From Calothrix sp. NIES-2100 (GTDB lineage Bacteria; Cyanobacteriota; Cyanobacteriia; Cyanobacteriales; Nostocaceae): a stretch of 64,000 nucleotides of DNA. Below the pieces are notes generated by a model. The model did not search any database. It was not told where the DNA came from and was given only the letters and a program-made list of their open reading frames with translations. A program made the translations under genes and the position numbers. The DNA is taken from NCBI RefSeq assembly GCF_002368195.1, contig NZ_AP018178.1, forward strand, positions 2,488,238-2,552,237, written 5' to 3'. Of this stretch, positions 7,692 through 15,784 are shown in pieces. Positions within the stretch are counted from its first letter, which is position 1; the number at the start of each line of letters is the position of its first letter.

Positions 7692-8515
7692 TGACATTAC
7701 CTCCAGATTTTAACCATTGGGAACACTTACAAGATATGCTTCGGCTTTATCACAATAAGTTGGTAAAGTCATATTTTAAAAATCAGCCAGACGATGATAT
7801 TTCAACTCCTAAGCGGGCTTTAAAACAAGCTTGTTTAATAGATGATGCTGATACTGTATCTATGACTCAACTTCGTTTGTGGTTGTTTGAAATCACAGTG
7901 GGTCATGCCCAAAGCATTCAAACTCCTATTTATGGCATTCCTGTACAGGAATACCAAAGAGATTCAAAGTTTAGACCACAAATAAAACTGTACTTTAAAG
8001 AACCATACGACTTTGAAAAACACGGCGATGGAACTGAACAAGTACGAGGTGAAATTGGATTTAGAATCATGAATAAAACGGCTGATACGATATCACGAAC
8101 CGACGCTGAGGAATACGCACTTGAAATTAAAAATGAATTTGCTACACCTCCATTAGTTTGGAAGAAAGGTAAATACAAATGCACATATTTAGATTTAGAT
8201 AATGGTTTTGATTTACGTCTGTTATGCGTTTCTAAAACTGAAGGTCAGTCTACAGTGCAATCAGTTTTAAGAATCTTAGATAAAACTTACAGTGATAATA
8301 ATTTTCAATTCATAGAAAATACCAAAGAGTTCCCCGTTAACCCAGGAACACATCGCGTATATGGCAGAACAGTCAAAAAATTTAGACAACGCCCTACTGC
8401 TGATGTGAAATTTACCCATGCACAGTTAATTATCCCCGGACAGGTAAAACCTGTAAATTTAGTGTCTGTCAATGGACGACTGAGAAGCGTTATCCAAAAT
8501 GTCACTTCGGCGTAA
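7691..8515 (+). CDS. Hypothetical cassette protein, 274 residues
   Basis: The start codon shares a base with the previous stop (TAATG). The protein begins with a helical segment (HWEHLQDMLRLYHNKLVKSY), then alternates strand-like stretches: IQTPIYGIPVQEYQ, IKLYFKEPYDFE, RGEIGFRIMNKTAD, and ends with VKPVNLVSVNGRLRSV. I see no signal peptide, membrane segment or catalytic motif and recognise no family. Regular beta structure and the cassette position would suit a structural or assembly protein. Confidence 0.58.
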   Translation: MTLPPDFNHWEHLQDMLRLYHNKLVKSYFKNQPDDDISTPKRALKQACLIDDADTVSMTQLRLWLFEITVGHAQSIQTPIYGIPVQEYQRDSKFRPQIKLYFKEPYDFEKHGDGTEQVRGEIGFRIMNKTADTISRTDAEEYALEIKNEFATPPLVWKKGKYKCTYLDLDNGFDLRLLCVSKTEGQSTVQSVLRILDKTYSDNNFQFIENTKEFPVNPGTHRVYGRTVKKFRQRPTADVKFTHAQLIIPGQVKPVNLVSVNGRLRSVIQNVTSA

Positions 8516-8532
8516 CGCTACAATCCTTTTTC

Positions 8533-8548
8533 GAGAAGTTAACTTCTC
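8533..8548. promoter_or_regulatory. Perfect 16-bp palindrome between cassette genes
   Basis: GAGAAGTTAACTTCTC is a perfect inverted repeat in the only sizeable gap of the cassette (8516-8624). It may be an operator or an RNA stem for an internal promoter or attenuator. No T-tract follows, so a simple terminator is less likely. Confidence 0.4.
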
Positions 8549-8624
8549 ACTGGTTCAATTCTTCCTAAAATGCAGTGTTAGCTTGGGTTTGAAGATTTTA
8601 CTAAATCAAATAAATTAAAACCAG

Positions 8625-9212
8625 ATGGGAAAATATTCAGACATTCGTCGCGGTGTAGAACTCAATGCAGCTCTTACCAAGTTACGTGCATGGGAAGACT
8701 TATCTAGAACTGCAAAGCAGACTTTGTATAAAGCACAACGCAGTAATGCGACAAGAGTCAAGCCTAACCGCGTTAAAGGTTACGTGGAATCATTTGGTTT
8801 GGTAGGAAGAATTTTTCTCCCAGTTAAACTGCTATCAGGCACTCAATCGACAGATACAACTTTAATCGGCATAGTTCGCACCGCAGTATCAACCAGTAGT
8901 AGAACTCGTGATAATGGTTTTACTGCTCCTACTGGTAGCGTGCTTCTCGACGGATTAAATGGTTATAAAGCGGCTAAACTTTCTTTGACAGACCGTGGAT
9001 CAGAAATAACAGGAGAGCAAGCCAAATCACGGATTACTGACACAGCATACAAGCGCTATGCTACAAAAAGCGTTTCTTCTCCTTTTGGTGCAGAAGCAGA
9101 CGGGACTGAAACTTACGCTGAGGCTGTTGCAGCTATTTCTGATCAACAGCCAATTAAAACCTTTTTAGCAAGTGAAGGTAACCGCGTTTCGTTTACGCCA
9201 GAGGTACTCTAA
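8625..9212 (+). CDS. Hypothetical cassette protein, 195 residues
   Basis: It follows a 109-base gap with a palindrome and has only a weak ribosome site. The N-terminus is basic and helical (RRGVELNAALTKLRAWEDLS). Residues 60-115 look like beta strands (VGRIFLPVKLLSG, TLIGIVRTAVS), and the C-terminal part is Ala-, Gly- and Ser-rich. It is cytoplasmic by appearance. I recognise no family. Size and composition would not be out of place for a small phage structural protein, but nothing proves it. Confidence 0.58.
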   Translation: MGKYSDIRRGVELNAALTKLRAWEDLSRTAKQTLYKAQRSNATRVKPNRVKGYVESFGLVGRIFLPVKLLSGTQSTDTTLIGIVRTAVSTSSRTRDNGFTAPTGSVLLDGLNGYKAAKLSLTDRGSEITGEQAKSRITDTAYKRYATKSVSSPFGAEADGTETYAEAVAAISDQQPIKTFLASEGNRVSFTPEVL

Positions 9213-9214
9213 TT

Positions 9215-9454
9215 ATGGGTATCCTGTGCTTACCTGAGGATTACCGCGATTTATTAATGGTATCGGTTGGTGACTTGCGAGATTTTCACGGGATGATCGC
9301 CATTAATCAAGCTTCTACCGATTGGCTGTCTGGCTCCTTAGACACAGGGACTTACTTTGATACGCTCGATCACTTTGGCTTAGATCCATTTGCATTTGTG
9401 CATCCGGTTGAACAATTAGCTCAAGGATTCATTACTGAGCGACTTTGGCTATGA
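9215..9454 (+). CDS. Small acidic cassette protein
   Basis: This 79-residue acidic protein starts two bases after the previous stop. It begins MGILCLPEDYRDLLMVSV and contains short helices separated by Asp/Gly turns (FDTLDHFGLDPFAF). Its stop overlaps the next start in ATGA (9451-9454). No family is known to me. Tight packing indicates co-translation with its neighbours. Confidence 0.55.
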   Translation: MGILCLPEDYRDLLMVSVGDLRDFHGMIAINQASTDWLSGSLDTGTYFDTLDHFGLDPFAFVHPVEQLAQGFITERLWL

Positions 9455-9945
9455 GGCAATTGCAATTAGGCAATTCTGCAAATTGGGAACTGATACACAA
9501 TGAAAATATTTCGGCGGTATTTCTTCCCAAACAAGGGGGCGGTTATAAAGCCGTCCCTATACCTGAGATATCTATTGCAGCTGCATTAGATGTTTTTGTT
9601 GTAGCGGTTCGGATTGCAACAGTTGTTCCAGAAGGAAGAACTTGGAGATTTGCGGGATTTCTTAAGCAGAATGTAACAACAGGAATCGCTGCTTTCACTT
9701 CCGCAGATGCTAGTTTTAACAGACGATATTCTCTGTTTTTAGACAAAATAAATTTGATTATTTTCCCGCAAATATCCACCGATTACAGTATTTCTATTAA
9801 ATTACCTGATTGGTTTGAAAATGCTGGTATTGCAATTTGGCGATATACGGGAATTGACACTGATTCAACAGAAGAATTAGTTAACCAAATTAAAAATGTA
9901 GACATTCCTAGGCTGGAAGCCAAGGTTGATGCTTTATCTTTATGA
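9451..9945 (+). CDS. Hypothetical cassette protein, 164 residues
   Basis: The ATG at 9451 gives an ATGA overlap; an in-frame ATG at 9445 is an alternative. The protein is rich in beta-strand-like segments (NISAVFLPKQGGGYKAVPIP, FVVAVRIATVV, IIFPQISTDYSISIKL) and ends in a short helix (NVDIPRLEAKVDALSL) that may form a coiled coil. It resembles a small beta-sandwich followed by an oligomerisation helix, as in phage fibre tips. That reading is inference from pattern only. Confidence 0.58.
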   Translation: MRQLQLGNSANWELIHNENISAVFLPKQGGGYKAVPIPEISIAAALDVFVVAVRIATVVPEGRTWRFAGFLKQNVTTGIAAFTSADASFNRRYSLFLDKINLIIFPQISTDYSISIKLPDWFENAGIAIWRYTGIDTDSTEELVNQIKNVDIPRLEAKVDALSL

Positions 9946-10208
9946 ATATTCAAACCTCAATAGCATTGGCTGCTTTTCTCCTGGCCCTAGGGGGAAATAT
10001 CACCTGGCTTTTCTTCACCTACGGGAACTCAGAGAAGCGCAAGCTGGCAGCAGAGAGGGACTTCAACCACTTGCGGAACAACCAGCAGAACATTTCTGAT
10101 GGCATCGCTCACGGGTTTGACGAGATTGAGGACAAGCTCGACGCGATCGCCCGTGACCTGCTGGAAATCAAAGTCTGGTTTATGCGCAACTTCAAAGAGC
10201 GCGATTAA
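9942..10208 (+). CDS. Small single-span membrane protein
   Basis: The 88-residue protein overlaps the previous gene by four bases. Residues 5-27 form one membrane segment (IALAAFLLALGGNITWLFF). A charged helix (EKRKLAAERDFNHL) follows, then a heptad-like tail (DEIEDKLDAIARDLLEIKVW). Small one-span proteins with a cytoplasmic coiled coil are common at the ends of phage-like operons, where some act as holins or spanins. The GC-richer codon use and the HIP1 site inside it differ from the genes just upstream. Confidence 0.6.
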   Translation: MNIQTSIALAAFLLALGGNITWLFFTYGNSEKRKLAAERDFNHLRNNQQNISDGIAHGFDEIEDKLDAIARDLLEIKVWFMRNFKERD

Positions 10209-10716
10209 CTCTTGTGGGGATTCTGGTTAACAAATACTTTGCTGCTTCTGGTGCTTGTTCTTCTTCTACCGTAGTCAGTACCATCAGCGCTACCCATAAA
10301 GGTAAGGAGCGAATATCTCCTAATTCATCTAAATACACCCTATGCACTTGGTTTCCATTGAGTAGCGTTCGATGAGGATGAATATCACTTTGTTCTATAC
10401 TACGCGAAGGATAAATTATGACTATCTGCCAATCGCTAAATCTAGCACGGTTACGGTAGAAATACAGTGAAGATTCTGCAAATACTCTTTCGTAAAGCTG
10501 TTCATCTTTTTGAAATTGGACTTCGCAGAAATAGACAACTCCAGCACCTTCATTCTCTGGTGGTAGAAACACTCCATCAATTTCAAATTTGGGTTCCTTG
10601 ACAGCTACCGAATCGAATCGATAGGCATTTGCATTTATCGGACGATTTGTCAAGAATTCAAATAGTAAAGTAGGAGATTGTTGAAACAGTTTGTAAAAAA
10701 TAGAGTCTCGACGCAT
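10192..10716 (-). CDS. DUF2887 family protein (Rpn/PD-(D/E)XK-like), possibly 3'-truncated
   Basis: The N-terminus (MRRDSIFYKLFQQSPTLLFE), the EIDGVFLPP strand, YFCEVQFQKDE and the IYPSRSIEQSD segment are typical of DUF2887, an Rpn-like nuclease-fold family very common in cyanobacteria. The D...ExQ pattern (IDGVFLP, CEVQF) matches the nuclease core. Here the protein stops at 174 residues with a short unrelated-looking tail (TRVNRAL), whereas family members usually continue with another C-terminal helical part. Its 3' end overlaps the convergent cassette by 17 bases. This fits truncation by the inserted element, but a short natural variant cannot be excluded. Confidence 0.75.
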   Translation of the reverse strand: MRRDSIFYKLFQQSPTLLFEFLTNRPINANAYRFDSVAVKEPKFEIDGVFLPPENEGAGVVYFCEVQFQKDEQLYERVFAESSLYFYRNRARFSDWQIVIIYPSRSIEQSDIHPHRTLLNGNQVHRVYLDELGDIRSLPLWVALMVLTTVEEEQAPEAAKYLLTRIPTRVNRAL

Positions 10717-10878
10717 GAAGGATTTGACTTAATTTATTTTTTAGATCAGAGATATATTTGATCATAATAAAAACTCACTGTATACAATCAACATACCTTC
10801 TCAGATCATCATTAAATTTATCAACAAACTATATCCCGTAAATTAACCAGACTGAATTTTTCTCAATTTGCACTATGG

Positions 10879-11946
10879 TTAAGGTAAAATTTCTGGCTCT
10901 GATTCTCTCACAGCTAGGGTGATAGGATTTACTTTCTTGGCAGTAGATGCTTCTAAAATAGGTTGCTGATGTGTAGTTGTGTCACTCACATTAACTGTTT
11001 TGTTTGCTGACAAGTTATCGCGCTGATTGATGAGATAGATACTAACTAAAGTTAGACAAACTCCCATCCATTGCAAGGGACTGAGAACTTCTGAAAGGAA
11101 GATATTGCCAAATAGTAGGGCAAAAACTGGTGTGAGAAAGGTGAGAGAACTGAGACTAGTGAGATTACCGCTAGAAGCAAAATAGAAAAATAAACCGTAG
11201 GCGATCGCACTGCCAAATATTGTGGCATAACCCAACGCCAGCCAATCAGATGGGACAAGATTCTGCCATTGCTGGGATTCTAAAGCTGATGACATTCCCC
11301 ATAATGGCAATCCACCGATAATCATATGCCATCCTGTAGCTACGACCGGATCGGCGTATCGACAAACAAACCTAATCAAGACTGTTCCTACAGCCATTGA
11401 CAGCGCTGCTAACAGCATTAACCACTCACCGCTAGCAAATAACTGTTCCCAGTTGCCGATGCTAATATCTACACCAGAACCGAGAACATGAAAAATCCAC
11501 TCATCGGGCAATCCAATTAAACTGATACCAGAAACCCCTAATCCTAGTCCTAGCCATCCCCAAAAACCAATCCGTTCTTGAAATAGCCACAACGACATCA
11601 AAGCTACAGCCAAGGGTTGAGAATCAATCATCACAGATCCCAACCCGGCGCTAGTTCTCACTAATCCTTCTGCCAAAAAGCCTTGAAAAAGTGTTCCATC
11701 TACTAAGGCAAATAAGCCAATCCATAGCCATGCATCCCATCCCTTAGGTTGGGGTCTACCCATTAATGCGGCTGCTATCAAAATTAACACCCCTGCTGGT
11801 AGCAAACGCACTCCTGCCATAAATAGTGGCGTAGTGTGGGGTATCACTCCTTTCATTGCTACCATTGCTGTACCCCACAAGAAAAACGGGGCGATTAGTA
11901 GTAGGGGAGCTATGGGAAGATGAGATGCACTGATTTTCAGCTGCAT
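10879..11946 (-). CDS. EamA/DMT-family membrane transporter
   Basis: The 355-residue protein has about ten hydrophobic helices arranged as two EamA repeats. The first starts LLLIAPFFLWGTAMVAMKGV and the second LMLLAALSMAVGTVLIRFV. A glycine-rich segment (GWLGLGLGVSGISLIGLP) lies between them. The last 45 residues are a polar tail. Members of the drug/metabolite transporter superfamily export amino acids, nucleobases or other metabolites from the cytoplasm; the substrate cannot be told from sequence. It stands alone, downstream of the DUF2887 gene promoter region. Confidence 0.88.
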   Translation of the reverse strand: MQLKISASHLPIAPLLLIAPFFLWGTAMVAMKGVIPHTTPLFMAGVRLLPAGVLILIAAALMGRPQPKGWDAWLWIGLFALVDGTLFQGFLAEGLVRTSAGLGSVMIDSQPLAVALMSLWLFQERIGFWGWLGLGLGVSGISLIGLPDEWIFHVLGSGVDISIGNWEQLFASGEWLMLLAALSMAVGTVLIRFVCRYADPVVATGWHMIIGGLPLWGMSSALESQQWQNLVPSDWLALGYATIFGSAIAYGLFFYFASSGNLTSLSSLTFLTPVFALLFGNIFLSEVLSPLQWMGVCLTLVSIYLINQRDNLSANKTVNVSDTTTHQQPILEASTAKKVNPITLAVRESEPEILP

Positions 11947-12055
11947 GGGTTTGCTGATGCCTTAGGTTATTAGGTGCAAAAATTGCTTTACCTAATTTTA
12001 CCTAAATATGTCTTTTTGTGAAGGAAATCATACTTAACTGTAATTAAAGATACTC

Positions 12056-12095
12056 AATAGTCAATAGTCATTAGTCATTAGTTATTTCTGTGCGT
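12056..12095. repeat. Heptameric short tandem repeat (CATTAGT family)
   Basis: Runs of TCAATAGT and CATTAGT units lie between the transporter and the response regulator. This is the short tandem repeat class known from heterocystous cyanobacteria. A C-rich stretch follows. Confidence 0.7.
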
Positions 12096-12146
12096 CCCCG
12101 TGTCTCCTTGTCCTCCTTGTCCTCCAGCCCCCCTGCCCCCCTGCCC

Positions 12147-12860
12147 CTATTCCTCAGTCTCCGGTGGCTCAAACTTGTAACCGTAACCGCGAACAGTTTT
12201 AATATACTCTGGCACATTGGTATCTACTTCCATCTTTTTGCGTAGTTGACCAATATGCACATCAACTACTCGTCCATCGCCAACATACTCACAACCCCAA
12301 ATTTTCTGAATCAGCTGGGAGCGACTCCAGGCTTGACCAGGATGGCTGGCTAAAAAATGTAAAATATTAAATTCTAAAGCAGTTAATGATAAAGGTTTGT
12401 CGTTAAGTGTCACCTCTCGGCCATCTGGGTTAATTGCTAGCTTGTGGAAAACGAGGCGTTGTGGTGATGAGGGGTTGATGATGCGGACGCGCCGCAACAA
12501 GGCTTGGACACGAACTTCTACTTCCGCTAAACTAAAGGGTTTAGTCATAAAGTCATCAGCACCAGCGGACAGGATCTTAATTTTGTCGGCTTCGTCAGTG
12601 CGGCTAGTCAGTATCATGACTAACACATTAGTGCGCCGCTGCATTTCTTGACAGAGGTTATAGCCAGTCGTATCTGGCAAATTCCAATCCAAAATCACTA
12701 AATCTGGGTTTAATTGCTCAAATAAAGTCAGCGCCGTCTTGCCATCTGCCGCCGACTCTATATGATATTTTCGGCTTAAAAAGCGATATATAAGATTCCG
12801 AACGCCATAGTCGTCATCGACAACAAGAATCTTGGGATTAGTAGCAGTAACCATCACCAT
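12147..12860 (-). CDS. OmpR/PhoB-type response regulator
   Basis: This 237-residue protein has a receiver domain (residues about 10-125: KILVVDDDYGVRNL, phospho-acceptor Asp in VILDWNLPD, conserved Thr/Ser in MILTSRT, Lys in DFMTKPF). A winged-helix DNA-binding domain follows (about 140-232: LSLTALEFNILHFLASHPG, VDVHIGQLRKK, IKTVRGYGYKF). It should bind direct repeats upstream of targets when phosphorylated. No histidine kinase is adjacent, so it is an orphan. Start codons at 12860 and 12854 are both possible. The 1-kb gap upstream holds its promoter. Confidence 0.93.
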   Translation of the reverse strand: MVMVTATNPKILVVDDDYGVRNLIYRFLSRKYHIESAADGKTALTLFEQLNPDLVILDWNLPDTTGYNLCQEMQRRTNVLVMILTSRTDEADKIKILSAGADDFMTKPFSLAEVEVRVQALLRRVRIINPSSPQRLVFHKLAINPDGREVTLNDKPLSLTALEFNILHFLASHPGQAWSRSQLIQKIWGCEYVGDGRVVDVHIGQLRKKMEVDTNVPEYIKTVRGYGYKFEPPETEE

Positions 12861-13881
12861 AAGTTTCTAGCCCTTTATTTATATGGCGATTCGCTATGCG
12901 ATCGCTAATCTGCACGAAGCTATCTTGACAGCTTCTATCTATGCTTTCACATTTTTTCTTCTGGGAGAAGTTTTCCAACTTTACCTCGGCTGCTGATAGA
13001 TAAAACTCGATGATTATTCTCAAATCGCTACTGCTCGCCAGACATAGCCTCTGTATAACTCAGCTACACTTACTTGAGTCGTGAAGTTTCTGGAAGCTTT
13101 AGCTCTTATATTTGTTTCCCAACTATGATTTTTCTGACGATTTGGTAGTTTTATATTTGTATCACGATTATACAACAAAATAAATTTTGCCTTTGATAAT
13201 TCCAGGCAACACAGTTCTGGTATTGCTTGGTAATTGATGATTAGTCATCACTGGAAATTTCTCTGAATAACAAGTATTAGTTTTCTCACCAGATTTGTCT
13301 ATCTGGTGAAACTTGAGAAGCTAAATTATCAACTAAGCCTATGTATTAAAAATACTAATATACTTTACTTTCCCTTAACCAATGTATGCACCTGCTATTT
13401 GGATATTTAAACATCCTCATCCCTTTGTGCATCAAGGTTTGTGAGTTTTCGTTTGACTGTCGTTCCTAGCAAGTAACGATGCAGTTCGCCGCCAACGGCA
13501 GAGGGAATCAAACCAGATCCAAGAACTGATCAAACAAAGGTAGTTCTGCTGTCCCAGGGGAAAAATATATTTGTGAATTGTTATAACATGCGTAGCAAAG
13601 TAAACAGAAATATTACTTTATTCTGTGTTTTTACTTTTTACTTGTTATAGTGTCTTTGCTTGGAAGCCAGACCGCTAAGCTTCGCTCGTGGTGCTATTCT
13701 CTGTATTTATTGGGGATACCGAATTGAGTTGATAATATTTTTAAAGCCGCAAGATTCGCGAATAACGATCGCAAATCAGTCTATCTGAAGACAGAAGCTG
13801 ATAATCTTCATACCAGAGAAAGAGCAAATGAAAGTATATTTTTAGATAAATTGCTGTTAATGTAATCAGCAAGAGATAGTT
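12861..13881. other. 1-kb gap with a structured non-coding segment
   Basis: No convincing gene lies here. The stretch 13421-13560 is rich in complementary segments and is listed separately. The remainder is AT-rich and carries the promoters of the response regulator (leftward) and the rhodanese-like gene (rightward). Confidence 0.55.
13421..13560. ncRNA. Candidate structured RNA
   Basis: Complementary segments nest in order: CCTTTG (13422-27) with CAAAGG (13535-40), GTTTGA (13451-56) with TCAAAC (13530-35), TCGTT/AACGA (13460-64 and 13475-79), CAGTTC/GAACTG (13482-87 and 13523-28) enclosing GCCG-CCAA-CGGC (13488-99). GAACT can pair instead with AGTTC at 13542-46, an alternative hairpin. The segment is more GC-rich than its flanks and has no ORF. 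I cannot match it to 6S, tmRNA, RNase P RNA or a named riboswitch. Folding was done by eye; strand is undecided. Confidence 0.35.
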
Positions 13882-14337
13882 ATGGCTCACAATTTAGTAG
13901 ATAATATCATTCCTCAACAGCCACCCATAGAACCACAATCTGATGCTCATGTACTGAAAGCTCGTTTAGAATGGGGTGAACCAGCGCTGACAATATTAGA
14001 TGTGCGCGATCGCAACACCTATAATGAAGGTCACATTATGGGCGCAATGCCAATGCCCAGTGACGAATTGGTAAACCGAGCAACATCATCTTTAGATAAA
14101 AGCCGTGATATTTATATTTACGGTGCTACCGAAGAGGAAAGTGCTAAAGCTGTACAATCACTTCGTTCTGCGGGGTTTGAACATGTATCTCTCCTCAAAG
14201 GTGGTTTAGCAGCTTGGAAAGCAATTGGTGGCCCAACAGAAGGCAGTATTGAAGCACTAACTCCTCCCAGCGCTGGTGACTATAATGTTGTATCTCGGAT
14301 GCAAGAACACGTAGACACTCAGAAAAAAGAAGTGTAG
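13882..14337 (+). CDS. Rhodanese-fold protein lacking the catalytic cysteine
   Basis: The protein has 151 residues and a single rhodanese domain (about 25-125). Visible marks are TILDVRDRNTYNEGHIMGAM and HVSLLKGGLAAWKAIGGP, the CH2A-like and C-terminal signatures. Where active rhodaneses carry the Cys-x-x-Gly loop, this one reads IYIYGATEEESA, without a cysteine; the whole protein has none. It is therefore probably not a sulfurtransferase and may serve a binding or regulatory role. It lies alone after the long gap. Confidence 0.87.
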   Translation: MAHNLVDNIIPQQPPIEPQSDAHVLKARLEWGEPALTILDVRDRNTYNEGHIMGAMPMPSDELVNRATSSLDKSRDIYIYGATEEESAKAVQSLRSAGFEHVSLLKGGLAAWKAIGGPTEGSIEALTPPSAGDYNVVSRMQEHVDTQKKEV

Positions 14338-14342
14338 CTAAA

Positions 14343-14400
14343 TATGAGTCATTAGTCATTAGTCATTAGTCATTAGTTATTAGTTATTACAATGACTAAT
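14343..14400. repeat. Heptameric short tandem repeat (CATTAGT)
   Basis: At least four head-to-tail AGTCATT units, followed by AGTTATT variants, fill the space after the rhodanese-like gene, between convergent genes. Confidence 0.75.
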
Positions 14401-14422
14401 GACTCTGTTTTAGCGAGAATAA

Positions 14423-15052
14423 TTAGTGTTCAAATATATCCTTAAATTGCAATAAATCTAAGGATACAATCGTTGGCAGAGCTTGAAAACATTCTTGAGC
14501 AATCTGCCAACGTTCTTCTCTTTTTAGCATGGCAATAAGTTTTTGTTGTACGCTGAGTAAATAGCGAACATCGTTAGCGGCATAACTGAGTTGTTCCACA
14601 GATAAATTATCAGCATTACCCCAATCAGAACTTTGAGCGCTTTTATCCAGCTCTACTTTTTCCAACTCTTGCACGACATCCTTCAATCCGTGACGATTGG
14701 TATAGGTGCGAGCTAACTTACTAGCTATCTTGGTACAAAAAACAGGCTGTACGGTAATTCCTAGGTTGTAACGCAAGGTAGCAATGTCAAAGCGTGCAAA
14801 GTGAAAGACTTTGAGGACATTAACTGCTTCCAAAAGTTTTTTTAAGTTTGGTGCTGTGGTTTGCCCTTTAGCGATCCGAATTGCTGTTACTTGACCCTCA
14901 CCGTTGCACAGTTGGACGAGACAAAGCCGATCGCGCTGTGGTAACAATCCCATTGTTTCTGTATCAACAGCGATCGCCTCTGATTTTAAATACTGGGACA
15001 GTGCAGCGTCACTAAGGTCGCGATCGCTTACCTGAAAATCTTGTAATGTCAT
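14423..15052 (-). CDS. RNase D-like 3'-5' exonuclease
   Basis: The 209-residue protein carries the DEDDy exonuclease motifs: Exo I in AIAVDTETMGL, Exo II in VFHFARFDIATL and Exo III with its Tyr in YAANDVRYLL. It lacks the HRDC domains of full RNase D (about 370 residues), like other short cyanobacterial versions. It would trim RNA 3' ends, perhaps of tRNA precursors, with two metal ions in the cytoplasm. The start at 15052 gives MTLQDFQVSD. Confidence 0.88.
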   Translation of the reverse strand: MTLQDFQVSDRDLSDAALSQYLKSEAIAVDTETMGLLPQRDRLCLVQLCNGEGQVTAIRIAKGQTTAPNLKKLLEAVNVLKVFHFARFDIATLRYNLGITVQPVFCTKIASKLARTYTNRHGLKDVVQELEKVELDKSAQSSDWGNADNLSVEQLSYAANDVRYLLSVQQKLIAMLKREERWQIAQECFQALPTIVSLDLLQFKDIFEH

Positions 15053-15235
15053 GAATCACTCAAGAATAAATGCAGTGTCCCACAGAAGCAGGTTCTATTA
15101 GACACTACATTATTATTGTGCAAATAAATCAGAAATTCTAGCCATTTTTAAGGGACAGAATCCAGATTTTTGCTGAAAGCCCCAGGTTTTTGCGACTTTA
15201 CCGCCTATTTCATCCAAATAATCATCGCTATCAAT

Positions 15236-15784
15236 TTAGTTTGTTCGCAAGAAAATTTGCGTGAGATAGACTTCACCTTGGGAATTGGTCGCCACACCAA
15301 TTCCTGTGAGATTATACTTACCTTGGATGTTTTTCAGATGACCCGGACTGTTCAGCCAACCAATCATAGCTTGTGATGCGGGATCGCTATATCCTTGGTT
15401 AAAAGCGACATTTTCTCCGGCACTTTTGTAGATAATGGGGAGAACTGTTACTCGCTCTTTAAATCCCTGATGGCTAAATGGAACTTTACCACTAGCCATA
15501 TTTTGACTATGAATTCTTGCTTGCCGAGTGATACTTGCATTGAGGCTCAACTTTGCCAAACCTTGAGAAACACGATATCGATTAATTTTATCAAATACTG
15601 ATTTTTCTAAAGCGGTAGTGTTAAAAGCAGTAGTTGATGCTGCACCTTGATTTAAAGAAATCGATAAAGGTTTATTATCAGTAGGTTTGTTTGTGGAACT
15701 GTGACCTGCAATAGGAGCAGTTGTTAATCCACTAGCAAGGACAAGCGTACTTAAAGCTATGCCAAAAGCAGTTTGTCGAAACAT
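15236..15784 (-). CDS. Secreted CAP (SCP/PR-1-like) domain protein
   Basis: The 182-residue protein starts with a signal peptide (FGIALSTLVLASGLTTAPIA). After a Ser/Thr-rich spacer, a CAP domain occupies residues about 60-180: FDKINRYRVSQGLAKLSLNA, RIHSQNMASGKVPFSHQG, AGENVAFNQG and GWLNSPGHLKNI. These match the bacterial CAP motifs, including His and Glu residues of the central cavity. Such proteins act outside the cytoplasm in cell-envelope or stress contexts; their biochemical activity is poorly defined. Confidence 0.88.
   Translation of the reverse strand: MFRQTAFGIALSTLVLASGLTTAPIAGHSSTNKPTDNKPLSISLNQGAASTTAFNTTALEKSVFDKINRYRVSQGLAKLSLNASITRQARIHSQNMASGKVPFSHQGFKERVTVLPIIYKSAGENVAFNQGYSDPASQAMIGWLNSPGHLKNIQGKYNLTGIGVATNSQGEVYLTQIFLRTN

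Noticed and set aside
13421..13560. Known RNA (6S, tmRNA, RNase P RNA, cobalamin, TPP or glutamine riboswitch)
   Set aside because: None of the conserved sequence boxes of these RNAs that I remember is present, so no named family is claimed.
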